Below are positions 42,612 through 53,690 of a stretch of 64,000 nucleotides of DNA, in pieces. The stretch spans positions 1,240,001 to 1,304,000 of the forward strand of contig MU839828.1 of the NCBI GenBank assembly GCA_030411725.1, written 5' to 3'. The stretch is from Echria macrotheca. Its lineage: Eukaryota > Ascomycota > Sordariomycetes > Sordariales > Schizotheciaceae. Position 1 is the stretch's first letter; each line of letters begins with the position of its first letter. Below the pieces are notes generated by a model, which was given only the letters and a program-made list of their open reading frames with translations, was not told the origin of the DNA and ran no database searches. A program made the position numbers and the translations under genes.

Positions 42612-43336
42612 ATGAAGGTCACGTCGATCCTCGCCTCTCTGGCCCTGGCCACCTTTGCTGCCGCGCAGAGCCCCACGCTCCCCAGCTGCGCTGTAAGTTT
42701 TGCTTTGCCTACCTATACCGAGTTCCAGCCGTGGCTGCGCCGCGTTCATTCCCTTCCCCTCGGGAGGAGGATGAGGCTCTACCGACAGGATAAAATGCCT
42801 TCCAGAAGCATTTATATAGCTAACGTGCTTTAATATCCAAATATACAGCAAGACTGCGCGAACCCGTACCTGACCAACGGCATTGGCAACTGCGGCACCG
42901 ATCCCAAGTGCATCTGCGGCAACGGCGACTTCATCGTGGGCATCTCGTGCTGCCTGGCCAACAAGTGCCCCGTGTCGGACCAGTCGGCCGCCGTCAACTT
43001 TGCCTCGCAGGTTTGTGTCTTTCCACATATACCACCATCTTTCCTCTCCTCGATCAATGTGCTAACACCGACAAAAAACAGTTCTGCAGCGCCGCCGGCG
43101 TCACCACCCTCCCCACGACCGTGTCCTGCGCATCCACGGCGGTCTCGACAAACAGCGGCGCCACCACGACGGGCGCCTCGTCGGGCGGCAGCACCACGCC
43201 CACCGTCACCGGCGCCGGTACCGCCTCCCCCGGGAGCACGGGCACGTCGAGCCACAACCTGGGACCGAGACAGACCGCTGCTGCTGCGGGCTTCGGCGCC
43301 ATTGGCGGTATTATGGCCGCTGTTGCTATGTTGTAA
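42612..43336 (+). CDS. CFEM-domain GPI-anchored cell-wall/surface protein
   Basis: CFEM proteins are fungal extracellular cysteine-rich proteins; some bind haem, others act at the wall or in host interaction. Exons are 42612..42692, 42849..43010 and 43082..43336, giving 165 aa. A signal peptide is clear (MKVTSILASLALATFAAAQ). The CFEM domain runs from PSCAQDC to about residue 85: the conserved Asp is in GTDPKC, followed by CIC, ISCC, NKC and QFC. There are nine cysteines rather than the usual eight; the extra one is in the CC pair. A Ser/Thr/Gly-rich stalk follows. The C-terminus is hydrophobic (GFGAIGGIMAAVAML), typical of GPI addition. Domain length and order are normal. The specific role is unknown. 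Confidence 0.92.
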
Positions 43337-44005
43337 GCTTGCCTGTGGGTGGATAGATGAGAGACACACAGAGAGAGAGGTTGTAGCTGTGTTGTACGTT
43401 CTGGAGTTTGGTGGTTGGTTTGGTGTTCAATCGTTGGAGGGGGGTTGTTAACAGGGTTTCCGCTTTATCGCGGCGTGAAAAAGGGGAAGAGGAATGGAAA
43501 ACCTATTGTAGCTAATGAAGTTGGTCGCCCATTGTACCTTTGATCCTTCTGGGCTGGTGAAAACAAGAGATTGGATACCAATGTCGTTTGACCGTGTGTA
43601 TAGTTCACATGGTGCATGTGCATTAGCTTTATGGGTGTGAAAAGCTGTAATCATACACTGTTGACATGCTTAGTTTGGACGTCCGTCTGCCCACCTGACA
43701 CGACGTGTACTCACTCGTGCTTTAGGTAGCGGCATGCATCGCATGAGCTGGTCCAGCACCTCGGAAGCAGGAGATAGCTTTGGCAGACTGACATATTATT
43801 CAGTTCGCCAAGACCAACCTAGATGTTTTCAGCTCCTGACCATGTCAGCAATACCGAGGCAAGTCCCCATCTGCATTAAATACATCTATTCCCAAGCCAA
43901 TGCTAAGATTTATTGCCTTCGCTGCCCATTACATGATGATATTAAGAGAAAAAAGGGGGTATATTCACAGGGGGAAAAACGCCTTAACCCCATTGCCCCG
44001 TCCCG
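43337..44005. other. Convergent region between the CFEM gene and the CSN8-type gene
   Basis: Non-coding 3' flanks, partly AT-rich. No other feature is seen. Confidence 0.5.
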
Positions 44006-45027
44006 TCATGACCGACCATGAATCTTCCGTATCACCACCCTCCCCCCATTCATCTCCCACCCAACCCCATACTCCTCCCGCAGCTCCTCCCACCCGGCCA
44101 TACTCTGCGCCTCCAAGAAATCCAAGCCAACCGATAAATACGCCCGCCCAAACGCCCTGAGCACATGCCCCCGTATGTCCGCCTCGGCAGCACGCATCAG
44201 CGTCGCGCCGTAAAGATCCATCATCCGCCTCGTCCGGCGCCAGAGCACCCAATCATCCCGCACCAGCGCCCTCAGCACGCCGTCGATCTTCTTGTCGCGC
44301 AGCTTGTACCGGTTCCGCAGCGCGAACGCCTCCGCGAGATCGCCGCGGCGACAGGCGGCGTCCAGGACCAGGTACCCGACCACCTCGGAGAGCTCGACGC
44401 TCGTCAGGCTGTGGGACGGGTGGATCACGCGGAGGAGGTAGAGCAGGGCCGGGTGGTATGTCTCGTGGGACGAGGTGAGCACGCCGAGGCGGATGGCGAA
44501 CAGGTAGACCTGTACGGCGAACGCGTCGCGGCGCTTGGAGGAGACGATGCCCTCGCGCAGCTTGCGCAGGGCGGCGAGGATGTGCGAGAGGTTTGGGTCC
44601 TGTTTCGTAGCTGTCGTGGTGGCGCTCGTGCTCGTTATCGTGGACGTTGTCGTCTTGATGGTCGTGGGTGTTGGTGGCGGCGTTGGTGCGACGGATGCGA
44701 CGCTCGTGGCTAGCAGCGCGAACTGGCGCAGGAGCTCGTCCTTGTCGCCGGCCGAGGTGCAGAAGGCGAGGTAGCGCTCGGCAATCTTGGCATAGTATGT
44801 CTCTTGGGTGCGAGTTGATTGGAGTCTGTTGGGTTGTTCCTGGGGCGCTCGAGAGCGAGCCCGTCGTGGTTAGCGGGGTGTTGTCTTTTCGGTCTCTGTC
44901 GTTATCCAGGAGAAACAAACCTCTTGTCGCCTTTCGACGGGAGTCCGTATTCTGAGAGCGGATCGATCTCGGCCGGCTTGAGCCGCGACATGTGGCCCGA
45001 GGGCGCTTTGGGGGCTCTTTTCTGCAT
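44006..45027 (-). CDS. CSN8/PSMD8/eIF3K-type helical protein
   Basis: Exons are complement(44921..45027) and complement(44006..44825), about 308 aa. The protein begins MQKRAPKAPSGHMSRLKPAE; a later Met at 44991 (MSRLKPAEIDPLSEYG) is an equally possible start. Across the intron it reads LPSKGDKRLQSTRTQETYYA and KIAERYLAFCTSAGDKDELL. A Thr-rich linker is followed by a helical repeat region (HILAALRKLREGIVSSKRRD, YLFAIRLGVLTSSHETYHPA, SVELSEVVGYLVLDAACRRG). The end, RDDWVLWRRTRRMMDLYG then MNGGRVVIRKIHGR, has the winged-helix character of the CSN8/PSMD8/eIF3K domain. Filamentous fungi have a protein of this kind that is not the canonical proteasome Rpn12. Whether it acts with the COP9 signalosome, the proteasome or elsewhere is open. 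Confidence 0.6.
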
Positions 45028-45551
45028 CGAAGCTGTGGTGTATCCGACTCTTTTTCTCAGGTTTGTTTTGTTCAGGGAGGACGGGATGGACAAGGCTGTG
45101 TTACCATTGACTGCGGGGAAGCCGTGCCTGACGCGCCTGAGTGCGGGGTGCTAGCGCAGATCCGGTGGCACCGCTGCAGGCGATCAAGCTGCCCCTGTCT
45201 CTGGCATTCACGTGTTTGCCCGATAATGCAGGCAATCGACGAATTCCAAAGGCAGACATTGCCAGATGTTTCAGTCCGTCTGTATGTATTCTTGTGGAAT
45301 TGAGCAAAGGTCAGCTATGGTGATGTTGACCACCCATGTTGTAACCCCAAGTCAGCTAAACCCTCCTCGACTTGGAACGCGGGGTAGCGTCGTGAGCTTT
45401 GAAGCTTGGTAGGTCCGGAACTGTCGATACCTCGGCTCAAGCCGAACTCCGTGTAAGTAATGGCAGAGAGGAACTGGAGTACATAAAACACCAAGTGTCC
45501 AAACCCTGTCCCATTGCCAACCTACCAAGGGCCGCATCAACATCCACCATC
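45028..45551. other. Divergent promoter region, CSN8-type gene / SDR
   Basis: A 524-bp region. An in-frame extension of the SDR frame upstream to 45399 and of the CSN8-type frame upstream to 45093 exist but have no family support and are treated as leaders. Confidence 0.45.
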
Positions 45552-46481
45552 ATGGCCGCCAGAATAACCCAAATCGCCAACCAGCTCAACTACCCCAAAG
45601 GCCTCCTCGCCGGCCAGGTGGCCATCATCACCGGCTCCGGCCAGGGCATCGGCGCCGAGTGCGCCCGGCTCTTCGCCAATGAAGGCGCGAGTGTAATCGT
45701 CTCCGACATTGACGCCGCCAAAGCCCGTGACGTCGCCGACAAGATCAACGCAAGCGGAGGCAAGGCGCTGGCCGTCCCCGGAGATCTGTTGCGAGACGAA
45801 TATATCCGGAAACTTGTAAAAAAAGCAGCCGAGTTTGGCGGCGGCAAGATCCACATCCTCGTCAACAATGCCGGCTTCACGTTTGACGGGGTCATCCACA
45901 AGGTAATTCCACCCAACATAAACACCCAAAGACAAAATGCTGAGATGATTCCCACTGCAAAGATGACGGACAAACAATGGGACCTAATGCTCACCCTCCA
46001 CGGCACCGTCCCCTTCAAGCTCGTCCGCGAAGCAGCCCCCTACTTCCGCGTTAAGGACGGCGAGCCGCGCAATATTATCAACATATCCTCCACGTCCGGC
46101 CTGCACGGCAACGCAGGCCAGATCAACTACGCCATGGCCAAGGCCGGCGTCGTCGGCATGACCAAGACCATCGCCAAGGAGTGGGGGCCGGCCTTCGGCG
46201 TGCGGGCGAACACCGTCGCCTTTGGCCACATCGAGACGCGGCTGACGGCGAGCAAGGAGGCCGGTGCGTTTGTTGAGGTCGAGGGCCAAAAGATCGCGCT
46301 GGGGATTCCGGACAAGCAGAAACAGGCGACGGGCGGCGGTGCGGTTCCGTTCCAGGATATCCCGCTCCGACGTCCGGGGACGGCTACCGAGGCGGCGAGT
46401 GCTGTCCTGGCGATTGCTTCGCCGCTGAGCTCGTATATCAGTGGACAGACTATTAGTGTCACGGGCGGACGTAATATGTAG
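45552..46481 (+). CDS. Short-chain dehydrogenase, FabG-like (3-oxoacyl-ACP reductase type)
   Basis: An NAD(P)H-dependent oxidoreductase of about 289 aa with exons 45552..45902 and 45963..46481. The start MAARITQIANQLNYPKGLLA was chosen because the Rossmann fold follows directly; the open frame further upstream is not conserved-looking. The cofactor motif TGSGQGIG covers residues 27-34, the NNAG motif is in ILVNNAGFTF, and the catalytic Ser is in INISSTSGLHG with Tyr-x3-Lys in YAMAKAG. The intron 45903..45962 is 60 nt without a stop, so the frame reads through it. Removing it joins GVIHK to MTDKQWD, the family-typical junction. The C-terminus (SVTGGRNM) has no PTS1. Fungal homologues are annotated as 3-oxoacyl-ACP reductases, but substrate is unproven. 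Confidence 0.82.
   Translation: MAARITQIANQLNYPKGLLAGQVAIITGSGQGIGAECARLFANEGASVIVSDIDAAKARDVADKINASGGKALAVPGDLLRDEYIRKLVKKAAEFGGGKIHILVNNAGFTFDGVIHKVIPPNINTQRQNAEMIPTAKMTDKQWDLMLTLHGTVPFKLVREAAPYFRVKDGEPRNIINISSTSGLHGNAGQINYAMAKAGVVGMTKTIAKEWGPAFGVRANTVAFGHIETRLTASKEAGAFVEVEGQKIALGIPDKQKQATGGGAVPFQDIPLRRPGTATEAASAVLAIASPLSSYISGQTISVTGGRNM
45903..45962 (+). other. Stop-free 60-nt intron in the SDR gene
   Basis: It starts GTAATT and ends GCAAAG, an atypical AAG acceptor with only a weak branch point (TGCTGAG). Retention would add 20 residues between the NNAG region and the next helix. Homologous SDRs run straight from the HK to the MTDKQW motif, so splicing is favoured. Confidence 0.65.
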
Positions 46482-46624
46482 GTTAGGAGAAAGAAAAAAA
46501 AGTATCTTGGATATCAGAGTAAACGCCTTGCAAATCATCCCCGGGGCCTGTATTCATACACCCTTTCCACGCGTTATTAAGATTCTTACTTTTCCGCCCT
46601 CCCCCGCCTACGCCCTTGCTACCT

Positions 46625-47468
46625 CTACGTCGTCCACCAAAGCTGCAACACGCCCTTTGCATACTCGACAATCTCCTCCCCGCCAAGCTTGCTGTCGCCG
46701 TAGACGCGGTCAACAAACGAGATGGGCACCTCGCCAATCGACAGCCCCTTGGACTTGGCCGTGACCGCCAGCGCCATCTGCATCGTGAACCCGCGCGCAT
46801 CCGTGCTCTCGAACAGCTTCTCCAGCACCGCGCGCTTGTACAGCCGGAAGCTGCCGGTGAGGTCGCTCACGCCCGGCCGCAGCACCGTGTCGGCAAAGAT
46901 GTTGGCCCCCTTGCTCGTGAGCTTGCGCTTGAGGTCCCAGCCGTACACGCCGCCGTCGCCGGCGTAGCGCGTGCCCGTGACAATATCAAAATCGCCCGCG
47001 CGCTGCTTGGCGATCATCTGCGGGATGAACTTGGGGTGGTGGCTGAAGTCGGCGTCCATGATGACAATAAAATTGCCCTTGGCGAACTTGAGCCCGTGCA
47101 CGTATGCCGTGCCCAGCCCCAGCTTGCCTGTCCGCGGCTGGAGCTGCACGTGCGGTGCGTAGGCCTTGACCAGCTGCTTGGCCACGTCCTGCGTGCCGTC
47201 GGGCGAGCCGTCGTCGACGATGACGAGTTCCCAGTCGAGCTTCCTGTAGGCAGAAGATTGGTCAGCGTTTTCCGGATCTTCCCAATTCTTTTGCGGTTGT
47301 GATGGCGGGCTCGACGGATGGTGGGGAATGGCCGAGGGGAGAAACGTACTCCTTGGTAAAGGTGCGGTCAAGCAGCCATGTGATGATGGGCAGGTTCTGC
47401 CTCTCGTTGAATGTCGGCAGGATTACCGAGTAGAGGTTCTTCTGGGCTGAGGACTTTGCGGGCGCCAT
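46625..47468 (-). CDS. DPM1: Dolichol-phosphate mannosyltransferase, catalytic subunit
   Basis: Dpm1 makes dolichol-phosphate-mannose from GDP-mannose at the ER membrane, for N- and O-glycosylation and GPI anchors. Exons are complement(47350..47468) and complement(46625..47243), about 245 aa; the 106-nt intron ends CTACAG. The GT2 glycosyltransferase fold is plain: YSVILPTFNERQNLPII at the N-terminus, VIVDDGSPDGTQDV for nucleotide binding (D50-D51), the metal-binding DAD in IVIMDADFSHHPKFIP, then VTGTRYAGDGGVYGWDLKRK. It also has GVSDLTGSFRLYKR and EVPISFVDRVYGDSKLGG. There is no C-terminal membrane span, so it is the human-type enzyme that needs Dpm2/Dpm3 partners, not the self-anchored yeast form. 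Its 3' end faces the SDR gene only 143 bp away. Confidence 0.95.
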
Positions 47469-47934
47469 CTTGCTGTCTGGTTGACGAACGAGTGTGAGAA
47501 GAAGTGAAGGTCAAAGGAGTGTCGAGGGACGCGGTGGTCAAGAAGCGGTCGCGTTCTGGCTGTTGCACTCAATTAACTTTTAGGGGGCTCAAGGTGTCCT
47601 CTCTTTAACCTCGATCTAACCGCTATCGGCAAGGGCTATGTCACTAACAATTAACTAGTTACTAGAATAGGTATTTATTGAGTCGAGGGCCGCATCCAAT
47701 CAGAAATTAGCGGGTAGATCCCCCGAACTTTCAAGTCCCCCCTTTCCTTGTGTATCGTCCAGCCCTGTATTCCAATCCAACGGAGAAATAAAAATCATGG
47801 CCATTCATCAGCCAGTCGTACACTCAAAACAAATTTCATTAGCCTCAGCATGGGTATCCAACTATCAACTAAGCTCCCTCAACTTTGGCTCTCCATCATG
47901 CGCCCAAACACCTGAACCCCTTCACCACGCTGTC
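47469..47934. other. Spacer between ENA1 and DPM1 (same strand)
   Basis: Contains the DPM1 promoter and ENA1 3' UTR. A 47797..49443 open frame on the + strand begins here but is antisense to ENA1 and is not accepted. Confidence 0.5.
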
Positions 47935-50900
47935 TCATACGGGGCTTTCACTGCCGGACTTCTCCCCTCGAGATTGTGTATGCGTCCTCCCGATCTGCGT
48001 CATGTTGGGGTTCGGCTGGGTCCGCGACCTCGACTCGGCGCGCCCCGTGCTCCTCCAGCTCTTCAAGCTCGAGAAACTCATCGCCTTCATAAACTTGCGC
48101 GACGGCTCCTCGCCTTGCGACCAGCCAGCCTTGACCACCTTGTGATCATCCAAGATGTTGTACGTCCGCTTAACCCACTTCCAAGCCTCCATGCCAAAGA
48201 CGAAGACGATGGTCATGCCGACGACCAGGCTCCACTCCCACGTGATTGCCTTGTGCTTGAACACATTGGTGTTCAGGTACGGGATGTAGACCGTAGGGAA
48301 CACGCTGAGGGCGCCAAGGACCACGGCCCAGAAGAGGAACTTGTTGTCCGTGTACAGGTCGTTCCACAGCCGCCACTTTTTCTTCTTGTTGTCGGAGTTG
48401 TCGTTGTTGTCGTTGTTGTCGGGGTTGTCGGACTTGTCGGGGTTGAGGTGGAACATACTACGGCGAATGCTCTTGAACTCCCAGGCGCTGATCAGGATGA
48501 GCCACGTCAGCTCGGCGAAGACGGCGGCGCGGGCGCGGAAGACCGGAGTGCAGGCATCCGAGTACTTGGTGTTGCAGTCGACGCCAAGGTCTCCGCCATA
48601 CTTGCCGTACACGATAATGACAAACGTCATCAGCGTGCAGGTTCCCATGAGAAGGCCATACACAAACATGTCAACCAGGATCTGATTCGTGAAGACGCCT
48701 CGCTTCTTGTTGTGTGGCGGCTTGCTCATCACATCGCCGCTGGCCTTCTCGCGACCCAGGCCGAAGGCGGGGAACGAAGAGGTCACCATGTTGATCCACA
48801 AGATCTCGAGCGGCGAGATGGGGAACACCGAGAAGCCCGTGGTCTCGTCCTTGAAGCCCAGACCCGCAATCAACAGGATGACCTCGCCGACGTTGCTAGT
48901 GAGAAGATGCAGCACGAATTTCTGGATATTCTCGAACATGCGACGGCCCTCTCGGATAGCGGCAACGATGGAATTAAATTTGTCGTCGGTGAGCACAATC
49001 TTGGCCGCAGATTTGGCAACATCACTACCGGAGCCCATGGCGATACCGACGTCAGCCGAGCTGAGCGAGGGCGCGTCGTTCACGCCGTCGCCCGTCATGG
49101 CCATGAACAGCCCACGCCGGCGAAGCGCCTCAATCATCCTGGTCTTGGTCTCCGGGGCACAGCGCGCAATGACCAATGGAAGTTCCTTGAGAGCGTCAAT
49201 CTCCGCCTCGGAGAGCTTGTCAAAGTCCGTTGCTTTCATGACTATCGAGTCGGCGACTTCGGCAGACAAAACTCCAAGATTATGCGGAATAATGCCTACT
49301 TCCCTGGCAATGGCCCTGGCGGTCTCGGGGTGGTCACCCGTCAGCATGTGGACGACAATACCGGCGTCCGAACATTCGCGGATGGCTGGAGTCGTTTCGC
49401 GGCGAGGCGGGTCATAGATACCGACGAGACCGAGAAGAGTTAGATTCTGCTCAACAGCACTACGGGCTTGATCTTCGCCGTTGCCGCCGCTCTTTTCCGT
49501 TTCCTCCCTCTCGTGCGAAGGGTCATAGATTCCGTCCCACGGTCGATAGGCAAGCGCAAGCACACGTTGGCCCAAGGATGCGAACTGTGTCATTTGGTCC
49601 AGGATGCTGGCTTTCATGGCCTCGTCCATGGGCTGTTGCGCATCGCCGGTTCCAACATTCGAGCACAAATCCAGGATACGTTCGACCGCGCCCTTGGTGA
49701 AGACGACACTCTGTCCAGAAGGGAGACCCGAATCGTTCTTGTCCGCATCATCCGGTGGGTTGTAAACCACCGACATGCGCTTGATCGAACTGTCAAAGGG
49801 GAACTCGCTCAGCTGCTTCCATCCGAGAGCCTCGAGATACTTCTTGCCTCGCTCAAACCGATGTGTAAAGACCTGGAGCGCGATTTCCGTCGGTTCTCCT
49901 GTGGTCTTCCACTTCTCCTCTTCATCATCGTATCGAACGGTGGCGAGGTTGCAGAGCGCGGCTGACAGAAGGAAGAGGCGGAAGTCGGGCGTGACCTCGG
50001 CTTCGGGTTCCGGCTGTTGCTTCGGCTTGGCTTCAGATTTGCCCTCTGGGACGTCGAATTTGATGGCCTGAGTAGACCGTTCCTGGTCGAAGTCTCGCTT
50101 CTCCTCCTTTGCCACATTTTCAGCGCGGGCAAACGTGACGGTTCCGGCATTGGGGTTGTTGGGATCCATCGAGTCTCTCACAGTGTAGATGTTACGGGGC
50201 GGAAGCCAAGCTTTCTTCACAATCATGGCGCCTTGAGTAAGGGTACCCGTCTTGTCCGAACAAATATTCGTGACACCGCCGAGGGCCTCGAGAGCGGAGA
50301 GGTCTCTGCAAGCAAGGTTAGCCGATCTGAGGAAGCAAATTCCGGGGATGCGCAAACATACCGTACAACAACGTTGGCCTTTCTCATGACCGTTGTAGCA
50401 ACCACCATCGTGATGGTCAAGACAGCAACGAGCGACTCGGGAATGATGGCGATACCCGTCGAAATGGCGTAGATAATCACCTCATTGGGGAGAGGTAATT
50501 TCCATTGGTTGACCGAGAACACAACGATAGCCAGAAAGAGGGCACACAAGAACAAGATATAAGCCAGCTTGGCTAGCTTGATCTGGAGAGGGGTTCCCTC
50601 AGTGAGACCAAGGAACTTGCCGACGAAATCGTAGACTCGTCTGGCTGCTCCCTTGATCGGTTGCGCCTTGCCATATTTTTTCCAGTTCATTGATCGCCCG
50701 GCCTTGCGCTTCTTCTTGGTTGACGATGCGGCAATCTTGCCCACCTCGGTCGACATGCCAGTGGCAATGACGATTCCCCGACCACGGCCTTTCCGAACGA
50801 CCGTGGTTGCGTAGGCAATGTTGATGCGGTCACCGACCCCAACCTCCTTCTCCGTCTTGGCAAGCCTTTCTGACCCGTGAACGTAGATTTCGTTGGCCGT

Positions 50901-51573
50901 TATCTTCTCGACGGCTTGAGCTTCACCAGTGAGCGATTGCTCGTCGCAGTTGAGATTCATGGCATCGAAGAGACGAAGATCGGCAGGAACCGTGTCGCCC
51001 ATCTTGAGATTGACGACGTCTCCGGGCACGACTTCGGCACTGGTGGGTAACGTTAGCAAGCGCCTGGGGCGGGGGATCCGAGACACACGTACTTGGGGAT
51101 GACGATGGTCTTTCCGTCACGCAGGACACTGGCACTGGGAGAAGACAGGGCGCGGAGCGCGTCCATTTTCTTTTCAGCGCCATATTCTTGCCGGAATCCG
51201 ATTGACACATTGAGCACGATGACAGCGGCCAGGACGCCTCCTTCGACATAGTCCTTGACTCCGAAGCTGAGGCCCATGGCGAAGAACAATACCTGATTCA
51301 TTCATGTCTGTCAGCGGCCGGAGAGAAGAGGAGAGGGGGGGGGGCGGATGGAGGGGAGGCAGCACGCACCAGCACCATGGCATTGCATAGTTGACGTATA
51401 AAGATCGTGTACCATGCAATAGTGCCGCCGACATCGAGTTCGTTGGGCGGGTATTTTTTCTGAAGGTCAGCAACTTGGGCTGACGTCAACCCCTTGTCCA
51501 CATCTGTCCCGAGAGCCTGGGCGACCTCATCTGGTGAAAGCAGAAAGGGGTGTTTGGGGAACTCAGCAGCCAT
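47935..51573 (-). CDS. ENA1: ENA-type Na+/K+ efflux P-type ATPase (P2D)
   Basis: Ena ATPases expel Na+ (and K+) across the fungal plasma membrane and are induced by salt and alkaline pH through calcineurin-Crz1. Exons are complement(51370..51573), (51093..51292), (50362..51039) and (47935..50305), about 1,150 aa. The N-terminal cation-ATPase domain is MAAEFPKHPFLLSPDEVAQA. The actuator has CDEQSLTGEAQAVEK, and the core membrane segment reads STGIAIIPESLVAVLTITMV. The phosphorylated Asp is D378 in CSDKTGTLTQGAM. Nucleotide-binding KGAVERIL, MLTGDHPETA and the hinge MTGDGVNDAPS (near residue 760) follow. Between the last membrane pairs is an Asn/Asp repeat loop (DNPDNNDNNDNSDNKKKK). The C-terminal cytosolic tail is Ser/Arg-rich. 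All P-type motifs are intact. Confidence 0.95.
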
Positions 51574-53690
51574 TATAGATGGCCGATGAGGATTTATTCA
51601 CAGCGAGAGGAAGAGGGTCGTGTCTTGATGAATCCTTCCGTGTGTCATCTGTGGTTAGAGGTGAAGCCGGAGAACTAGCAAGAGGAGGAAAGCTGGCAGG
51701 AGGAAAACCAGCTTTGTACGGTCTCTGCTTTCTCTTGCAGCACTAGAGTCTGACTAGACATGCGCAGCCCACGGGTCAACGCGCGGGGGGGCCAGCTTTT
51801 TAAATCCCATGGCTGTGGTCGAGCCAGCGCCATGGCGAAAATCTAGAGCTTTCCTGCCCTATCTGTCGGCCGAGAGAACACAAGGTTCGGACCAGCCAAG
51901 CACACCAAGAGCTGCATCCCGGCTCCGACCAGCAGTATGCTGTCAGGCCAAGTATTGGTGGTGGTATGTAGACTCGTCGACAGACCCCGCAGCAGCAGCG
52001 ATAAGGAGGGTATCGGCGTGGCAATGGCCAACGGCAGCGTCATTGCCCTTGGCTAGACACCGCCTATGGCCACCTCCCGGCCGTGTGATAGGACGAGACG
52101 GAGGTGAGGGTTGGCGACGAGGTCACTGAGTCTTGGCTGCGAGGCTCGGCAGCCCACCGAGCCTTTCTACATCTTGGCCGTCTGCTTGGCAAGTTGCCGC
52201 CTCTCGCGAAGTCGGCATTCGCGGCACGCGCGAGCTGGTTATGGCTTCGACAGCAATTCTGATAAACGGATGTGAAGTGGACCAGAAAGACATCTGTGGT
52301 CAGGGCCGTGTTGAGCACGTGGCGGATAGTGCGACATGTCTGGAGATGCGAACGGAGAACGCCGCCGAGCCGCCATCCGCTAGGAGAGATTGGGTGCCGA
52401 GCCGACCGTGTGGGGAAAATGATGCAAAGATGCGGCCCCGATGCACATCCTCCGCCGCCATCACGCAATCCAACTGCCATCAGGCCAAGGCTGGCTCCGA
52501 CCTCGTCCAGAGAAAATTCCTCCATCGCAGCTTCTATATTCGCTATGGCAGCGTCTTGGCTGCAGCCCAAAGCGACGCGGTGTATGCATAGCAATTGCAG
52601 AGACTGCGTTCTTCTGTCATTTTCTGCTCTAACGGCGGTGCTTATCATCGGCCGGAAGTCGTCCGGTGGAAACACTGCTCTTCCGTAGGTAGGTTCTTGA
52701 TGGGATATAAAGTACCTATATCTTTAGCATTTGTTGATAAAAATCATCGCTCACCTCACAGGGTTGGCTTGACGAGGTTGCATATAATCATCTAGATTCC
52801 AGCCATCCCAGCAACACGCCATCTGATACGTCTTGACCCTCTCTCCATCGCGATTCTACCATCCGGTATCTTAGGTCTAGATTCTTCAACAGCGGTCGTA
52901 ATAACTTTCATCAGACTCTGTCTGCAGCTCTGCTTTGGCCAAAGGGAATATGCGGAGACGGATGGCGGGGTGTTCGGCAGACCGATACCTGCTCAATGGC
53001 TTGTCCCCAGTCCCCGGGATCAGCCCTTTGAGGTATGGGCAATAAAATAGGATATTGAGCTTCTTAAACGAAACAATTACCACCCATCTTTCGTTGCCGT
53101 TCTTGAAATTGCCCATTGTTTCCTGGTATTGAGCTTGCTGAAGCTTCGTCTGGCCGTCCGTGGTGGATTGGTACGTACCGTGGACGAGAAGATCGAGGAA
53201 TGCGGGGTCCGATCGCATCTTCCCCACACCCCGCTCGCTGACCTCGACTCTCCGGCTAAGGTAAGGTCGGTAAGCTGGACGACCATCTCGAGGCCACTGT
53301 GCCCGGTACGCCTCGTCGCCCGCAATATTGGCACGCCCGCCATGTACCACGGCCGCTCCTCCTCTGCCGCTGTCTCCAGCCCCCTTGCGGGCGAACTGGG
53401 TATTTCCCGCCCGCCGCATGTTGATCTGATTCGTCGGTGCAACCGCACTCTCTCCTCAGCTGTGCCATGAGTTCGCAATGCACTTCTCCTCACCTCGGGT
53501 CTGTTTTGCGTTCTCAAACCGCCATCGATACCAGGCGAATGCCATCACCAGAGATAGGAATTCGCCCCTCCTGAAACCGCCCAATTCGCAAGCGCCTTAT
53601 CGTTAGGCCCTAGCCACATTTAGTTCACTCGCCATCGACGCATACCATCCCGTGATTCCAGCGTCCGCTGACCCTTACGTCATTGTCGGG
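51574..53690. other. Divergent promoter region, ENA1 / AT-hook gene
   Basis: 2.1 kb without a supported gene. The open frames at 52064..52675 and 52886..53419 on the minus strand have no family resemblance. The left part holds the ENA1 promoter with the CACAGCC site. Confidence 0.5.
51811..51817 (-). promoter_or_regulatory. CACAGCC (Crz1-type) motif upstream of ENA1
   Basis: On the ENA1 strand the 7-mer CACAGCC lies about 240 bp before the start codon, next to an ATTTAAAAA TATA-like tract (51797..51805 on the + strand as complement). A single 7-mer can occur by chance, but the CRZ1-ENA1 relation makes it a reasonable candidate. Confidence 0.4.

Noticed and set aside
45399..45551. 51-codon N-terminal extension of the SDR
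   Set aside because: Lacks family conservation and a targeting-peptide pattern; the ATG at 45552 sits correctly before the Rossmann fold.
47797..49443. 548-codon open frame on the + strand
   Set aside because: Antisense to the well-supported ENA1 coding sequence; no recognisable family.
52064..53419. Minus-strand frames of 203 and 177 codons upstream of ENA1
   Set aside because: No family resemblance and no ATG context or intron pattern; treated as promoter sequence.
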